A DNA stretch of 64,000 nucleotides from Doris montereyensis (Eukaryota; Mollusca; Gastropoda; Nudibranchia; Dorididae): contig JAXRKP010001887.1 of the NCBI GenBank assembly GCA_037039925.1, positions 12,501-76,500 on the forward strand. The letters are read 5' to 3'. The notes under the pieces were generated by a model that saw only the letters and a program-made list of their open reading frames with translations, was not told where the DNA came from and ran no database searches. This document shows, piece after piece, positions 1 to 22,989 of this stretch (the first letter of the stretch is position 1; every line of letters starts with the position of its first letter). Position numbers and translations under genes: made by a program.

Positions 1-1190
1 ATCGATGTTCTAATTGGAGTTTCCACAATATCTTTTGTAAGTAGGCCTGATGAGCTGGTAGACTCTTAAAAGACTCTGATAGCAGCAAGCTAGATAACCC
101 ACTCCCACGGGACTCTAGTTAAATCATTCTTCCTCTCAATTCAAGATGAAAATGTCTTGATACAAGAATGATTAAAAGATAGGGCACTAAAGGAGCCACT
201 AGCAACATTAGTAATGGACTAACCGTGATCCAACATGTAAATTTATTGATTTGTAAGTTTCAATCATTAACTAAACAGATGAGGAATACAATTTAAATAT
301 ATCATATCTGTAATCCTAACTTAGTCCTTTACTCCTTTCTATTGGATCTAACAGTAACAGTAACATCAGCCATAAGTTTTAACCTTCACCATAGGCATAG
401 TATCTTGCACCATGATGTTTCCATTTTGGGCTGCCAATGGCTTGTCTAATGAGTGCTGCTATGAATATCATTATTATGAACTTGTGAACCTTCTAGCTCA
501 GTAATTCTAATTCGACTACTATTATAATTTGAGAACCATCTTGATCTAGTATATTCTAGATCATAGATCTGGACCCCAAGTCACATGTTAGTCTCTATAT
601 TTCAATCTCATAGGTTTCGTTCAGACTAAAACTATGGAAGAATGTAGGACTAGATTCTGCATCTTATTGTTATATTCTGCAATCATTATCAGTCAGAATC
701 ATAGAATGCTGATAGTTTAGTTTTAGCTTGACGTCCTCCTTACTTTCAACCAAGTCATACTGATACTGACAGTTTAGTAGTGATAGTGTGATTGCAAGTG
801 ATTGATATGAAGATCTAGATCTAATTAGTCTCAGCTGAACAACAAAACCCTATGTGTTTGTATATTTTTTTTTAATTCTTTTTTTTTTTTTTGTCCAGAA
901 AGATCTAGATCTAGATCTAAATCTAAATAAATACCTATAAATCTAATCAATCTTTCAGTGTAGTGGAGGCTGACAAAACCGGGACTGTGCAAGTATCCGT
1001 GACAACTGTAAACATCCGGTTATAGAAACCTGTTATCGACCATTATAATTATTTATATGATTGATGGAAATATTTTGAGCAGATCTTTTATTGCTTTTTA
1101 GAAAGAATGTACAGGCGTATAGCTGAACTGATGTACTACAGGTAAGAAAAGAAAAAAATACTAGCTATTTATTTCATTCTGTATTCTAAA
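1..1190. other. Intergenic, no gene seen
   Basis: AT-rich sequence with stops in all frames and no recognisable protein or RNA. The only notable local feature is a run of overlapping AGATCT/TAGATC words near 901-918, a motif that recurs across the window. Confidence 0.6.
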
Positions 1191-1207
1191 TCGTATTCAA
1201 TAAATAA

Positions 1208-1612
1208 GTGCTGGGTTGTATTTTTCTGATTTCGATGATGTCTGTAGTGATAGTTAGTTGTAGTCGTAGCAACAGCAGTAGCATCAGTTGCAATACCAGT
1301 AGTAGTAGAAGAAGTAGTAGTAATAGTAGTAATAGTAGTAGTAACAGCAGCAACAGCAGTAGTAGTAATAGTAGTAGTAGTAGTTGTAGTAGTAGTAGTA
1401 GTAGTAGTAGTAAAGACAAACAGTGAGGCAAGGGGCATGTTGGAAGTAAAGGTAATGACATAAGATAATATGCAAGTATTGCAAGCCCCATAGGAACAAA
1501 GACGAGAACATACAAGTACAAGGAATAAATAAACAGAAAAAATCCTGGTCCCAATGTGGATCGAACTGGAGACCTCTGTGTCGGTACCCATCGCCTCACC
1601 ATTCAAAGAACG
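1208..1612 (-). repeat. tRNA-derived SINE, copy 1, with trinucleotide tail
   Basis: Read on the minus strand, a tRNA-like head contains a B-box-like stretch (AGTTCGATCCA, plus coordinates about 1556-1567). It is followed by a body ending in GTTCCTATGGGGCTT and a long (CTA)n-type tail at about 1255-1425. The same order (B box, body, trinucleotide tail) is found in the neighbouring plus-strand copy, so the two are one family. The head has no tRNA acceptor stem, so this is not a tRNA gene. The serine- and leucine-rich open frames over the tail are low-complexity artefacts. Confidence 0.7.
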
Positions 1613-1614
1613 TG

Positions 1615-1905
1615 TAGTTAGCTTGGCTGGTAGAGTGGTAGCACGAGGTGTGTGTAGACGCAGAGGTCGCAGGTTCGATCCCCACGGTGGTCAGGATTTT
1701 TTGTCTATTCCTTGTATTTGTCTCGTCTTTGTTCCTATGGGGCTTTCATATTATTTTATATCATTACCTTCAATAGTTGTAGTAGTAGTAGTACTACTAG
1801 TAGTAGTAGTACATGTAGTAGTACTACTAGTAGTAGTAGTACATGTAGTAGTAATAATGTTACTATTGTTACTAATAATAATAATGATGATGTAATGTAG
1901 CACTT
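1615..1905 (+). repeat. tRNA-derived SINE, copy 2, with trinucleotide tail
   Basis: The head has an A-box-like stretch (TGGCTGGTAGAGTGG, about 1625-1639) and a near-perfect B box (GGTTCGATCC, 1672-1681). A body shared with copy 1 follows (TCTTTGTTCCTATGGGGCTT), then a (TAG)n tail at 1775-1900. It lies head-to-head with copy 1, so together they form an inverted repeat of about 700 bp. Confidence 0.75.
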
Positions 1906-1975
1906 TAATAGTAATAATAATAGAACAACTAAATAACACCAAGAGAACAAGTGATCTGAAGGCAAACTGGATAAG

Positions 1976-3150
1976 ATTTTATTCCTGTTGAGTTGTTTTT
2001 GTTAGTGTGTCATGAACTCTGTGTGTGATATACATTACAGTGCTACTAGCAGTCATAGCAGTTTGATGTGAGCGCCCGGTCGCCACGCAGCCACATACCC
2101 CCCCCCCAAAACAACAAAACAAACTAACTAGTCGTCCAGGAAGTATTGAGGTCTCTTTGATTATACGTTCTGAATCTGAACGGGAGTGTTCTTCATTTAG
2201 CAGAGATTTGTTGGAATTCGAGCCGTGAAGATCATTGTCAATGTCAAGAACCTGCCTACCGTCACTGGGTGGTCGGACACGACGAGGTGGTTTTGCCAGG
2301 GAAACCGGTTGCGAGGTATCCACAACAGCTGCCTTAAGTCGGTCTACCGAGATTGTTCTGTCCGTCCGCCAATGTCTGTCAGGAAATGTTTATCCCCTGG
2401 TGCTAAGACTACGTATGGACCAGTGGGCAGTATACGGTCTTTGAAGGGGACCCCTGTTGTGCGTCCAACCATACATTAAACACCTTGACGACATCAGACC
2501 AGAGACTGGGGCAGGTGTGTCTGCGGAGAACTATGATGATTGTGTGTTGATTGTGGTACATGGAGGGATGCGTTTTGACGGAAAGCATTTAAAAAAATTA
2601 TTCAGCAGAGCGGTGCGATGAATGATCCGCTACATATTCTCCTGGAATTGTTAATGGCTCGCTGTCTTTAATGACATTCTTTTACTTTACCCACGAAGAA
2701 ACTTTTTGCTGGTGAGTCTCAGTTGCTTTCAGTGAAAGTGAAGAAAGTTTCACTTCTGGGGATGAGAAGTATTGTGGATGATTTCAAAAACGGCTCGTCT
2801 GAAAATCGGGGGCACGATAGGTCGTGGGTGTCCAGTTGTAACGTCACAGATCAGGTCTGGGCCTTGCGGATCTACCTTTGTAGTAGTTATAGTGAGGTTG
2901 CTTAACGCTGTTTTGTAGGCCTGTACGTCAATGCTGGTTTCCTGCGATTTTGCCATGGCCTGATAGTAGTGATAGTCGATACCGCTGTTGCCGAGCTGGC
3001 CATGGCTCAGTGGTTTTTGACATGGCGTGGACTGTAAAAATCACAAACTGTATTCGATGAAGCGAAAGACGAATAGCTAAACAAACACCAAGCAGTTCCC
3101 CATCGAAGGTACTGTACTTCTGTTCAGGTTTCCGAAGCTGGCAATACATA
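1976..3150 (-). mobile_element. Ty3/gypsy LTR retrotransposon remnant (3' part of pol)
   Basis: Read on the minus strand in several frames, three pol pieces occur in the usual order. An RNase H piece (about 3149-2990) has the family words EQKYSTFDGEL and SKTTEPW. A spacer and integrase zinc-binding entry region (about 2956-2750) has CDVTTGHPRP. A basic, proline-rich pol C-terminus (about 2480-1979) has PPRRVRPP. The integrase catalytic core and the RT are missing and the frame is broken repeatedly, so this is a dead, deleted copy. I could not identify flanking LTRs. The domain words match Ty3/gypsy polyproteins well; the clade is not determined. Confidence 0.75.
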
Positions 3151-3299
3151 TGCCAGTGTCACTTTTACTTTACCCATGGACATTGTACTCTGTATGACAT
3201 GCGTGTCAAAAGTGAATACGTGTCAGTACTGTCACTGTCAACAATTAAAAAAATATCCTATTTAATTTGACAAGTGTCCACCATCCCATTCCATTCCAA

Positions 3300-3615
3300 T
3301 CTTCATCTTTTAGTTTGTAGTGTAGTCTTGAGTGAGAGGGGAATGAAAATCTATGATGAGCAAAATAACTATAATTGGGAATCATCCTCAAATCAAGTAA
3401 CATTAGTAACAATTAACAAAACCCAAACGATAACAAACACTAACAGTGAACAGTAACACCTAACAAAATGAAGGAGTTTTAAGTTCAAACAAGAATGGCG
3501 ATGTAAACTTATACTTATACTACAAGTACAAGCGAAGCAGTAGGTTGTGGGCTTTGATTGCCAAAATGCACGTTTCCCCCAGAAAAGACAAGATTGTAAA
3601 AAATTCAATGAAACT
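3300..3615. repeat. Dispersed repeat R1, copy 1
   Basis: Shares an ordered series of short blocks with 37150-37400: TAGTCTTGAGTGA, an AACAATTAAC block, ACAAGAATGG, and a GTGGGCTTTGATTGCC / GTGGCCTTCGACTTCG block followed by AATGCACG / AGTGCATC. The copies are diverged. It lies just upstream of the minus-strand gypsy remnant, so an LTR origin is possible but unproven. Confidence 0.45.
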
Positions 3616-5800
3616 TTAATTTTTCAATCGTGCTGGGGACTTCCATGAACTTTGGGTTGAGAACCAACTCCTAGTCTCTAGACTGCAGTCACAGTTCTGA
3701 CAGTGACACCGCTCCTAGTCCTAAATAAAACATTGCCGACAGTAGTGTCAGTGTCAGTTGTCAATGTCTCGACAGGGATATCCCCCGCAGCTTGTATTAT
3801 CAACATCACACTCACAGCCCTTGAACTTGGAATGGATACAAGATTTTTGTGTACTTACTATATCTTTTGATTTCTGCTGCTGAAACATTTGTCAGTTATG
3901 TCAATTCCCTTGCTGGTCTACCGGCACCTTCTCTGCCTTTTGGAGGCTTGTTGCAAATAACACCAAGTGGTTTTATTAATGATTCTACAAACATAGATCT
4001 ACAGAAAATAGGTGAAGCCATTGCATAAGATAGTGCATGACATCTCATTGTAGTTGTAGTCAAAGTGTTACAAAAATCTACATTGTTCACACTCGACACT
4101 AGAAAACACTGACCAAATTATCTTATTTTTCTTTCGTAATGAACTATTAAACGACTTTTGCAAACACAACGAAACAAAAAAACAAAAAAAACAATTACGG
4201 GTACCAGTAATCAAAAAGATATTTTTCGAAAACAATTTATTTACTTTATTAATTAATGATAGTAATAATGGCATCGTATTCAAAAGAATGTAAATTATTA
4301 AGTGTCATAATACATGTATACAATGTACAAGTTTGACATATCAGCTTGATCAAAACAAAACAAAAAACCAACAGCAACAGTAAATGTAATTTGAACACAA
4401 TGGTGTAAAACAGGTATGTAAACATTAAACAATATCAATAACAAAACAAAAATTCCTTTGGCAAAAATCAGATCTTGGAAATGAAAAAAATGTGTTAACA
4501 TAAAATTGTTATATGTTGAGGGTACAAAAAAACCCAACCCAAAATGGCTACGACATGAAAATAAACAATAACATTTAACCAGTGTTTCCATTTAGCTTTA
4601 GCCTCTCCTTACATTTACATCCCAATACTGTGCTTTGTAACGTTTCATAGAAATTCACCACCCACCATATGCAGTGATCTCAGGACCTACCAGTGGCACC
4701 CAACTATAGGTCACTGGATAAAAGCACACTTCATAAAAGCAGTCTACATGAATACACACCTACATCTGCTGACCAAATCTTTACTATATAATAAAAATAA
4801 GTGTTCTCATAAACACACTTTTTCCTGCGCCTAAAGGCAAGCCCAGACTTTCATAAAAACAGCCGCAAAAGGGTCGAAACGACACTTCCTGCTTCAAGAA
4901 TTTTCACACTAAGCAAAATTACATTAACTAAAAAAACATTTCTCCATTTAATTATGGAGTCATCTTCAAACATTATATTCTGTGTGATTATTTCTGTTAC
5001 GTGGACTTTTTATACTAAAAAATCATTGGTTGTATGGACACATGGACATTTTGTGTGAAACGATGTGGGGAAATTTGATTTTTTTAAAAGTTTGTGGGTA
5101 AAATATACCCTTTTTTAAAATCTTTTCATAAAAAATAAACCATAAGAGATAAATCAAAAATTCTTTTTGTATTACAAAGTTCTTGCAAAGGGCTATATTT
5201 TGCTGTAGCTTCATGCACGTAACATGTATGGTCAGGTTGGTGTGATTTTTTAAAAATAGCCAGTAGCAGTGGCTGTCTTGCTTGGCCCAGGGGCCAGTAG
5301 TGAGTGAGTTAATTGACTTAAAGAAAACAATCAGGATTTTTAAAATGACCTTATATAGGATCCGAGGTATTGTTGAATCCGGGGGGAGTTAAAAGCAGAG
5401 GTTTAAATTATGCTAGTCAGGAGTTGTTATTCATGCCAGACACACCCGCACAAATATGCATGTTAATGTGAATGTAGGGTAAGAAACAAAACAAAATCAA
5501 ATACACAATGAAAATAACAAAATGTGATGAGCTGATCATTCAAGGATAGCTATGTACAGTGCCATATTGCAAATTTACAATTGAAGAAAAGATAATTTGA
5601 AAAATGTTAGCACAAAAAACATCCATGTTTGGATAATATAATATGAAATACTTATTATACTGTTAAAATTAAAAAAAACCCACAAGAAAAAAATAACAAA
5701 CCCCAACAAAACATTTAATAAAAGAGAGCATGGCAACAATCTTTATCTAATAACATTTTTAACACATATTGAACAAACGTTACATATCAACAAGTCTTGA
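3616..5800. other. No gene seen; probable 3' flank of thymidylate synthase
   Basis: AT-rich, stop-rich sequence on both strands. The part nearest 5800 lies directly downstream of the minus-strand thymidylate synthase stop and presumably includes its 3' UTR. I found no clear AATAAA on the minus strand close to the stop, so the transcript end is not placed. Confidence 0.5.
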
Positions 5801-5802
5801 AA

Positions 5803-16339
<10,537 letters not shown>

Positions 16340-16509
16340 GTTTACAACTTACAAATTTAACAGCTGGATTATGAAATGACAAAGAACTTTTATAGGCTTA
16401 GTCCTACAATTTCCTCGGAGCGGTTCCAATCGTCAAACGAAAGAAGTTATTATTTCTTTCATAGAATCTAGTCTAGATCTAGTCCTTAGTGATGATGAGA
16501 CCTTTGTTA

Positions 16510-16545
16510 GCAGAGTTTGCGCTAAAGTGTAAAAACGCGCGTAAC
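16510..16545. promoter_or_regulatory. Possible E2F-like sites upstream of TYMS
   Basis: About 180-200 bp upstream of the TYMS start codon are TTTGCGC (about 16517-16523) and an ACGCGCGT box (about 16534-16541) in otherwise AT-rich DNA. TYMS is an E2F target in several animals. The sites do not exactly match TTTSGCGC, so this is only a suggestion. Confidence 0.2.
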
Positions 16546-17149
16546 CCTACATTGATGCCGTTTTGCCGTTTTTACCATTTTTTTAACCAAAGTTGGACAT
16601 TTGCGATTTTCTAGTTTCCTTAGATTGCCGATGTTAGTTTAGTAGATTTTTCAATCATTTTCATATTGCTCAATATTCAAACTCAAACGATAAATTTAAT
16701 GCAATCTTTTCTATACCAAGATGCTTCGTCTCTTAGAGATCATAATTCTAATGTTTGTTTTGTTTTTTAATCAGCATGAAATTAATTTGTATGCTGGGCT
16801 ATATGCACCTACTACTAGAAGCTACAGTTATAAAAAGAAATCTACGATTCATTTGAAATGCACCAGTGAAACTTGTACCTGCTAAGAATAATAAATATGT
16901 ATACATTCCACTATTATATTATTGTAACAACAATTTTGCGTTAGTGTAATAGATTTAATATATCTGGCATTACCATGGTGATTACTGATTAGTTCCCGCT
17001 TTAAATCTAGAAGTGAGTAAGTACAGATCAACGTGTTCTAAAATTCCAATTTCTTAGTTATGAAGACCAAATCTTTTTTCTTCAAATTCTGTCCCCATTA
17101 ACAAAAATTGTGCCTAACTGGTGTAAGTGCAGCTTTTCACGGACGCAAG

Positions 17150-19515
17150 TTGCGCCGGCTTTGTCTGCATTTCCGGGGTGTGGCGCTTGGAGCCAACACA
17201 TGAGAGATTTAGGAGATGGATGAGGACCGGTGGTGCCCGTCCACCCGACTGAATCGGGAGCAGCATGCCGAACACCAAGGTTCTATCTCAGTCCAGAGCC
17301 TCCTACACCCCATTTATCTTTGTTTTCTTTCGAACAATCTCCTTAAAGCAGATTACCGGCCAAGTCGGAAGTGGTTCCGAAAAACCCCAACGGCCAGGTG
17401 TCCGTGGTCAGGGCGAGCCTCCAAGTCGGAGGATATCGGTCGTGGCCAGGTCTGGAGAGGGATGGGCTCCGCCAGGCGTCACAGCCCAAGATACACTACA
17501 AGATGACTAGAAGCAAAACAAATTCCATACCGGCTTGGTCGTCGCCCGGGTTAACAAGGGCCGCCACTACACTTCGGCACCAGGGTGGAAGTGGAAAATA
17601 TGCGACCGGTGCCACTAAAGATAAGATATGTGCTAGGCGCAGCAATATAACCATTGGTACGTGGAACGTCAGGACGCTAAATGCTCCTGGTAAAGTAGAA
17701 GAACTAACACATGCATTGAGAAAATATAACTAGAACATCATTGGATTATGTGAGATGAGATGGAAGAGTATAGGAGAAACATCAACCCATGAAAGCCACA
17801 AGCTTTACTGCTACATGTACAGTGCTAGGGATGACAGACATGAAGAATGTGTCGGTTTTGTCATGCACAAAGACACAGCAGGTGCAGTGAGGGGATGTCG
17901 GCCAGTTTCCAGCAGGCTCATCACAATTCGTCTCCGAACATCACCCTTCAACATCACAATAGTGCAAGCATACTCGCCAACCACTTTGCACTCTAACGAA
18001 GAAGTTGAAGATTTCTATAATCAAGTGCAAGAAAGCATTGATAAAAAAACCCCAAAAAGGACATTTTTGTTGTACAAGGGGACTGGAATGCCAAGATCAA
18101 AGTAGATGCACAGAAAGACTGGAAAGACACATGCGGACGCTATTGTAACACAAAAACTAACGAGAGGGGTTAAGATTGTTAGAATTCGCCACATTCAATG
18201 ACCTGAAAAAGACCAATTCATTCGGCCATCATAAGGCATCTAGACGGTGGACCTGGCACAGCCGAAACAGCACCCACCACCAGATAGACTACATCCTGAT
18301 GAGAAGACGCTTCCATACATCAGTCAACACTGCCAGGACACGCAGCTCCACGGGAGCGGATATCAACAGCGACCACGAACTAGTCATGATGACCTTCCGC
18401 TTACACCTCAAGAAGACGAAGAAGCAGGGCCACACTAGAATAAAGTTTGACCTGGAGAAATTGCAAGACCCAAAAGTGGCAAACATTTTTAAGGCTAATA
18501 TTGGAGGCAAATTCGCACCACTCCTAATACTCGACGCAGACGACAGTGATATAGACACTTTCATTGACGCTTTCAACACCGCCGTGACCGAGACGGCCAA
18601 TGAAGTCCTCGGCAAGAAGCGGCCCATCAAGAAGCCTTGGGTCACACAGGACTTGCTGAAACTATGTGACAAAAGGAGTGAACTAAAGAAGTCAAAGTAT
18701 GACAGTGAAGATGGAGCAAAGCAGTACAGACAAGCAGAAAAGAAGGTGAAGAAGGGCATGCAGGAAGCAAAAGAGGAATGGATCTCGGCTCAATGCAACG
18801 ATATCGAACGTAATCTCAATTTAAACAACACCCGGAAAGCGTATCAAATAGTCAAATACCTTGTGAGCAGCAAACATGGGCGGCCCAATGTCGTTCTCGA
18901 CAAAAAACGGGAGCAAAGAGATCATACACAGGTGGACAGAGTATTGCTCAAACCTCTACTCTCTCCGCGCAGTAGGCGACACAGAAAAGCTCAACACACA
19001 TCCGACAACAGACATAGAGAATTTCCCCATCCTTCGAGAAGAAGTGGAGGAATCAGTGAAATCTCTGAAGAAAGGAAAAGCTACAGGCATAGACAATATC
19101 CCAAGAGAACTTGTCCAAGCAGGGGTGAGGCCATGATAGACGCTTTAAGTGTAATCTGCCAGAAGATCTGGGAGTCAGGAAGATGGCCGACTCAATGGAC
19201 CCAGTCTTTAGTAATCACCCTTCCCAAGAAAGGAAACCTGCAGCAGTGCAACAACTACCGCACAACCAGTCTCATTTGAAATCCGAGCAAAGTTATGCTC
19301 AGGGTCATACTGAACAGATTGAAGCCGCAGGCCGAGGCAATCATAAGTGAGGAGCAGGCAGGATTTAGAGCAGGGTGCAGTACAACTGAGAAGATATTTA
19401 ACCTCAGAATTCTGTGCGAACGATACCTTCAATACCAACAAGAGTTCTACCACGTATTCATGGACTTCAAGAAAGCTTTCGATAGAGTGTGGCATGTTGC
19501 ATTCTGGGCTATCAT
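17150..19515 (+). mobile_element. Non-LTR retrotransposon (LINE) A, 3'-truncated remnant
   Basis: An APE-type endonuclease domain starts near 17650 (TIGTWNVRTLNAPGKVEEL) and is broken by a TAG for Trp at about 17731. It continues LCEMRWKSIGETST, PVSSRLITIRLRTSPFNIT and SDHELVMMTF (about 18380). The RT N-terminal part follows: SLKKGKATGIDNIPRELVQ, SLVITLPKKGNLQQCNNYRT, EEQAGFRAGCSTTEKIFNL and DFKKAFDRVW (about 19470). It stops just after RT motif A, where unrelated LINE B sequence begins at about 19516. Frameshifts near 18100, 18940 and 19270 show it is inactive. Endonuclease and RT belong to the APE-type LINE group; I do not assign a clade. Confidence 0.85.
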
Positions 19516-21955
19516 CACACCAACCACTTCAACACTATGACTAATAAGTACATACCTACCAAAACATGTTCCAAGAAATTCCACCAACCTTGGATTACTA
19601 CTAACTTGAAAAGGCTGGCAAGAAAAAAGCAAAGAAGATGGGCTAAAGCCAAACAAACTAATACACCAACAGGTTGGAAAAATTACAACACGACAAAAAA
19701 AAGGAAACAAGACAAGAAAACCGTAAAGCGTACCATAACTACGTGAAAACCCTACTTGAAGAAGATGCCAACAGCAATGTCTGGAAATTTATCAGAAGCG
19801 AAAAACGTGATGCAGTCGGATTTGCACCACTAAGTATAGGAAATACACTTCACACAGAGAACAGGAAATACACTTGACACAGAGAACAGGAAATACACTT
19901 GACACAGAGAACAGGAAATACACTTCACACAGAGAACAGGAATACACTTCACACAGAGAACAGGAAATACACTTCACACAGAGAACAGGAAATACACTTC
20001 ACACAGAGAACAGGAAATACACTTCACACAGAGAACAGGAAATACACTTCACACAGAGAACAGGAAATACGCTTCACACAGAGAACAGGAAATACGCTTC
20101 ACACAGAGAACAGGAAATACACTTCACACAGAGAACAGGAAATACACTTCACACAGAGAACAGGAAATACACTTCACAAGGAGAACAGAGACAAAGTAAA
20201 CATACTAAACAATCAGTTCGTTTCAATTTTCACATTGGACGATACCGCACATATTCCCACTCCCATACAACAAACCAACCGGAAATGAAAGAAATCACAA
20301 TCACTAAAAAAAAAAGGGAGTAGCACTCACGAACTAAAACATTTTAAAAAGCCGCGGAACCCGACGGAATTCTATGTCGCCTACTCAAACTTGTGGTCAA
20401 CGAATTCGCCCCTGCCCTAACCAAACTCTTCCAGTTGTCCCTGGACACAGGAGTATTACCATCAATCTTGAAGCATGCGATAGTTGCCTCCGATCTTCAA
20501 AAAGGCGACAAAAGTACTGCCTCCAACTATCGCCCCATCTCTTTCACATGTATCTGTTGTAAATTACTTGAACACGTTGTTAGATCGGCGATAACATAAC
20601 ATCTAGAAGACAATAACATTCTAGACGACGCCCAGCATGGCTTTGGAAAACATAGATTATACGAAACACAACTGATCTCTGTGTTAGAAGATATCACATC
20701 GGAACTCGACAGAGGCGGTCAAAGAGATGTCATGTTATTAGACTTTGCAAAGGCGTTCGACAAAGTACCACACATGCGCCTCCTTCAGAAATTGAAAATG
20801 ATAGCAGGTATAGATGAAAAAACGTTGAACTGGATACAATCTTTTCTGAGCGGACGAACCCAAGAAGTTGTCGTCGGTGGTCAAAAATCTGACATCGGTC
20901 TAGTAGCATCAGGTGTACCACAAGGATCTGTACTTGGACCTACATCGTTTCTAATTTAAATCAATGACCTGCCATACAACCTTAAATCAAATCCAAAACT
21001 CTTCGCGGACGACACTGTGCTATATAAACACATTCATACAGGTCAGGACTGTACCGATCTCAACAACGATCGTAAAACACTCAAAGAATGGGGAACTAAA
21101 TGGATGATGGGGTTCAGCGTAACAAAATGCAACACCTTAACCATCACGAACAAACGCGTGCCCATAAAATATGATTACATACTCCATAACTATACTCTCG
21201 AAAAAGTAGAATCCGCAAAATATCTCGGAATAGAAATAACAAAAAACCTGAACTGGGGCGTTCATATATCAGCAATAACGGCCAAAGCTAATAAAATTAG
21301 CGCATTCGTCTGTCGCAACTTAAAAGGATGCCCGATCTCCATTCAAACGCACTGTTTCAAAACCTTAGTGCGGCCAATACTGGAATACGCTAATGTCGTG
21401 TGGGACCAACACCACCATAACGACATTAACGCATTGGAAATAGTGCAAAGGAGACCAGCACGACGAATATGCGGCGACTTCTCACCCCACACTAGCGCAT
21501 CAGGCCTAATGAACAAACTCGGCCTCGAAACACTATGCACACGACGAAAAAGGGACAAAGTGACAAGTCCACAACATTTTTCACCAACAAACCGACGTCA
21601 GTTTCCCCGACAGCGTAAAACCGACAGCCAGGAGAACAAGGGGACACAGCAACATACTGGCTATTCCACACGCCAAAACAGACACATATCTACATTCATT
21701 ATTTCCATCAGCAATTCGTATGTGGAACAATCTGCCACCAGAAGCAGCCGAAACGGGAAATCCGGGCATGTTCAAGAAAATCATATCTGCTTGCATCACA
21801 AATTGATCAACTTGACACTCTGTTCGTGTTTGTTCAATTCGTGTTATGCTATAATTGTCGCAACAGACCCATTCCAACATTGTTAAATGTAAGCTGATCC
21901 TCCTACTGGGGGCCTCTACATCACAAAAAAGAAGAAGAAGAAGAAGAAGAAACAC
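19516..21955 (+). mobile_element. Jockey-like LINE B, defective, with (GAA)n tail
   Basis: A linker region (FHQPWITTNLKRLARKKQRR) is followed by a 25-bp tandem expansion (19839-20190). Then come the RT fingers in broken frames (SNYRPISFTCICCKLLEHVV), motif A (DFAKAFDKVPH, about 20740), GVPQGSVLGP (about 20915), the catalytic FADD (21002-21013), and thumb or C-terminal sequence (ESAKYLGIEI, VRPILEYANVVWD, NDINALEIVQRR). An in-frame TAA at about 20957 replaces the Tyr of the usual FLxYINDLP. The element ends in a (GAA)n tail at 21929-21951. The missing 5' part and many frame breaks make it non-functional. Confidence 0.85.
19839..20190. repeat. 25-bp tandem repeat expanded inside LINE B coding sequence
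   Basis: About 14 copies of GGAAATACACTTCACACAGA plus GAACA, one of 24 bp and a few with single changes (TTGACAC, TACGCTT). The unit is the local LINE sequence itself: the frame enters as IGNTLHTEN and leaves as RDKVNILNNQF, which are contiguous in related elements. Because 25 is not a multiple of 3, each copy shifts the frame. Confidence 0.9.
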
Positions 21956-22980
21956 CATTGTCATGTGACCACATTGGACGATGCATAGACCCCATTATTC
22001 TATAACCACAGACTACAGAATATACAGATATCTTTAATACAATATGAATAGCTATCAGTGTTATTTATAGGCTTGGGTATTATGCAAACACAAATACACA
22101 GCGAATCACGAGGGTATGCGTGGGCTTTTTTATGCAGTGTCCGGGAACAATGGTTAATTAACGCACACTTTTTTGGCGCCCTTAACTGGCAAATGAATGG
22201 CGCCCAGGGATACGCACAAACATCATTGCCATGTGTGTCTTAGTACTCGTACACGTACAGAAATGGCACAAACACAGGTGACACAAAGCTTCTAGTTGTA
22301 TACGAGAAGGATAGTAGGCCCTCTAAAGATTTGGATACAACGTTTGTCATCCATTGCTTAGTCCAATGTCATCCCAATGGAGAGTAGCATCGGCATAGGC
22401 TCAGATCGTGTCATCCTGACAATAGCTTGGTGTGGTAGGGATGACTATGATTGGGTTCAAGTGAGTAGCCAGAATAAGGCTTCACAGCAGTACCTTAACC
22501 TTGGTTAATCAACTTTTGGTTTACGATGTTGCTGTCGATGACCCCCCCCCCAACGACTATATAAGAAACCGAGCGATTCTACTATTAATATATAATACTA
22601 AAATAACGTTTTCATGTGTAACAGCTCCTCAGTTTATTGTCAATATCAGTGATCGCCCCCCCCCCCCCCACCCCCTCCCACATTTCTAATCGATAAGTCA
22701 AATATGGCTTATCTCCCTTATTGTGATACTGGAAAAGGGAAGCGTGCATGACCATCGCTGTGTTAATTCACAACGTGTTGTTACTGATTTCCGTTTTTTG
22801 TGGACTCAACTGACAAGGGTAGTTTAATGTTGGCTCACTAAAGGCTGGCGATTTTAAATACTGTACATTTAAAGATAACGGAATCCATATAAATATTAAT
22901 AACGTAACTATGTCATGAGTGGTATTGGTCAAGATATGCATATCACGAACATAAACTTCTCCGGTGTCACACCCAACGGA
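21956..22980. other. No gene seen
   Basis: No coding signal. Poly-C runs at about 22544-22551 and 22657-22669 stand out in otherwise AT-rich DNA. It may be intron of the minus-strand gene whose first exon starts at 23522. Confidence 0.5.
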
Positions 22981-22989
22981 TCTGCTCAC

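Noticed and set aside
1615..1695. Functional tRNA gene
   Set aside because: A and B boxes are present, but the ends do not pair into an acceptor stem and the sequence continues into a SINE body with a second inverted copy nearby.
3896..4591. Small minus-strand proteins in the TYMS 3' flank
   Set aside because: Short, AT-driven open frames without motifs, splice logic or conserved words.
17216..17510. Separate small genes upstream of LINE A
   Set aside because: The overlapping frames are in the GC-richer 5' part of the LINE and show no independent family motif.
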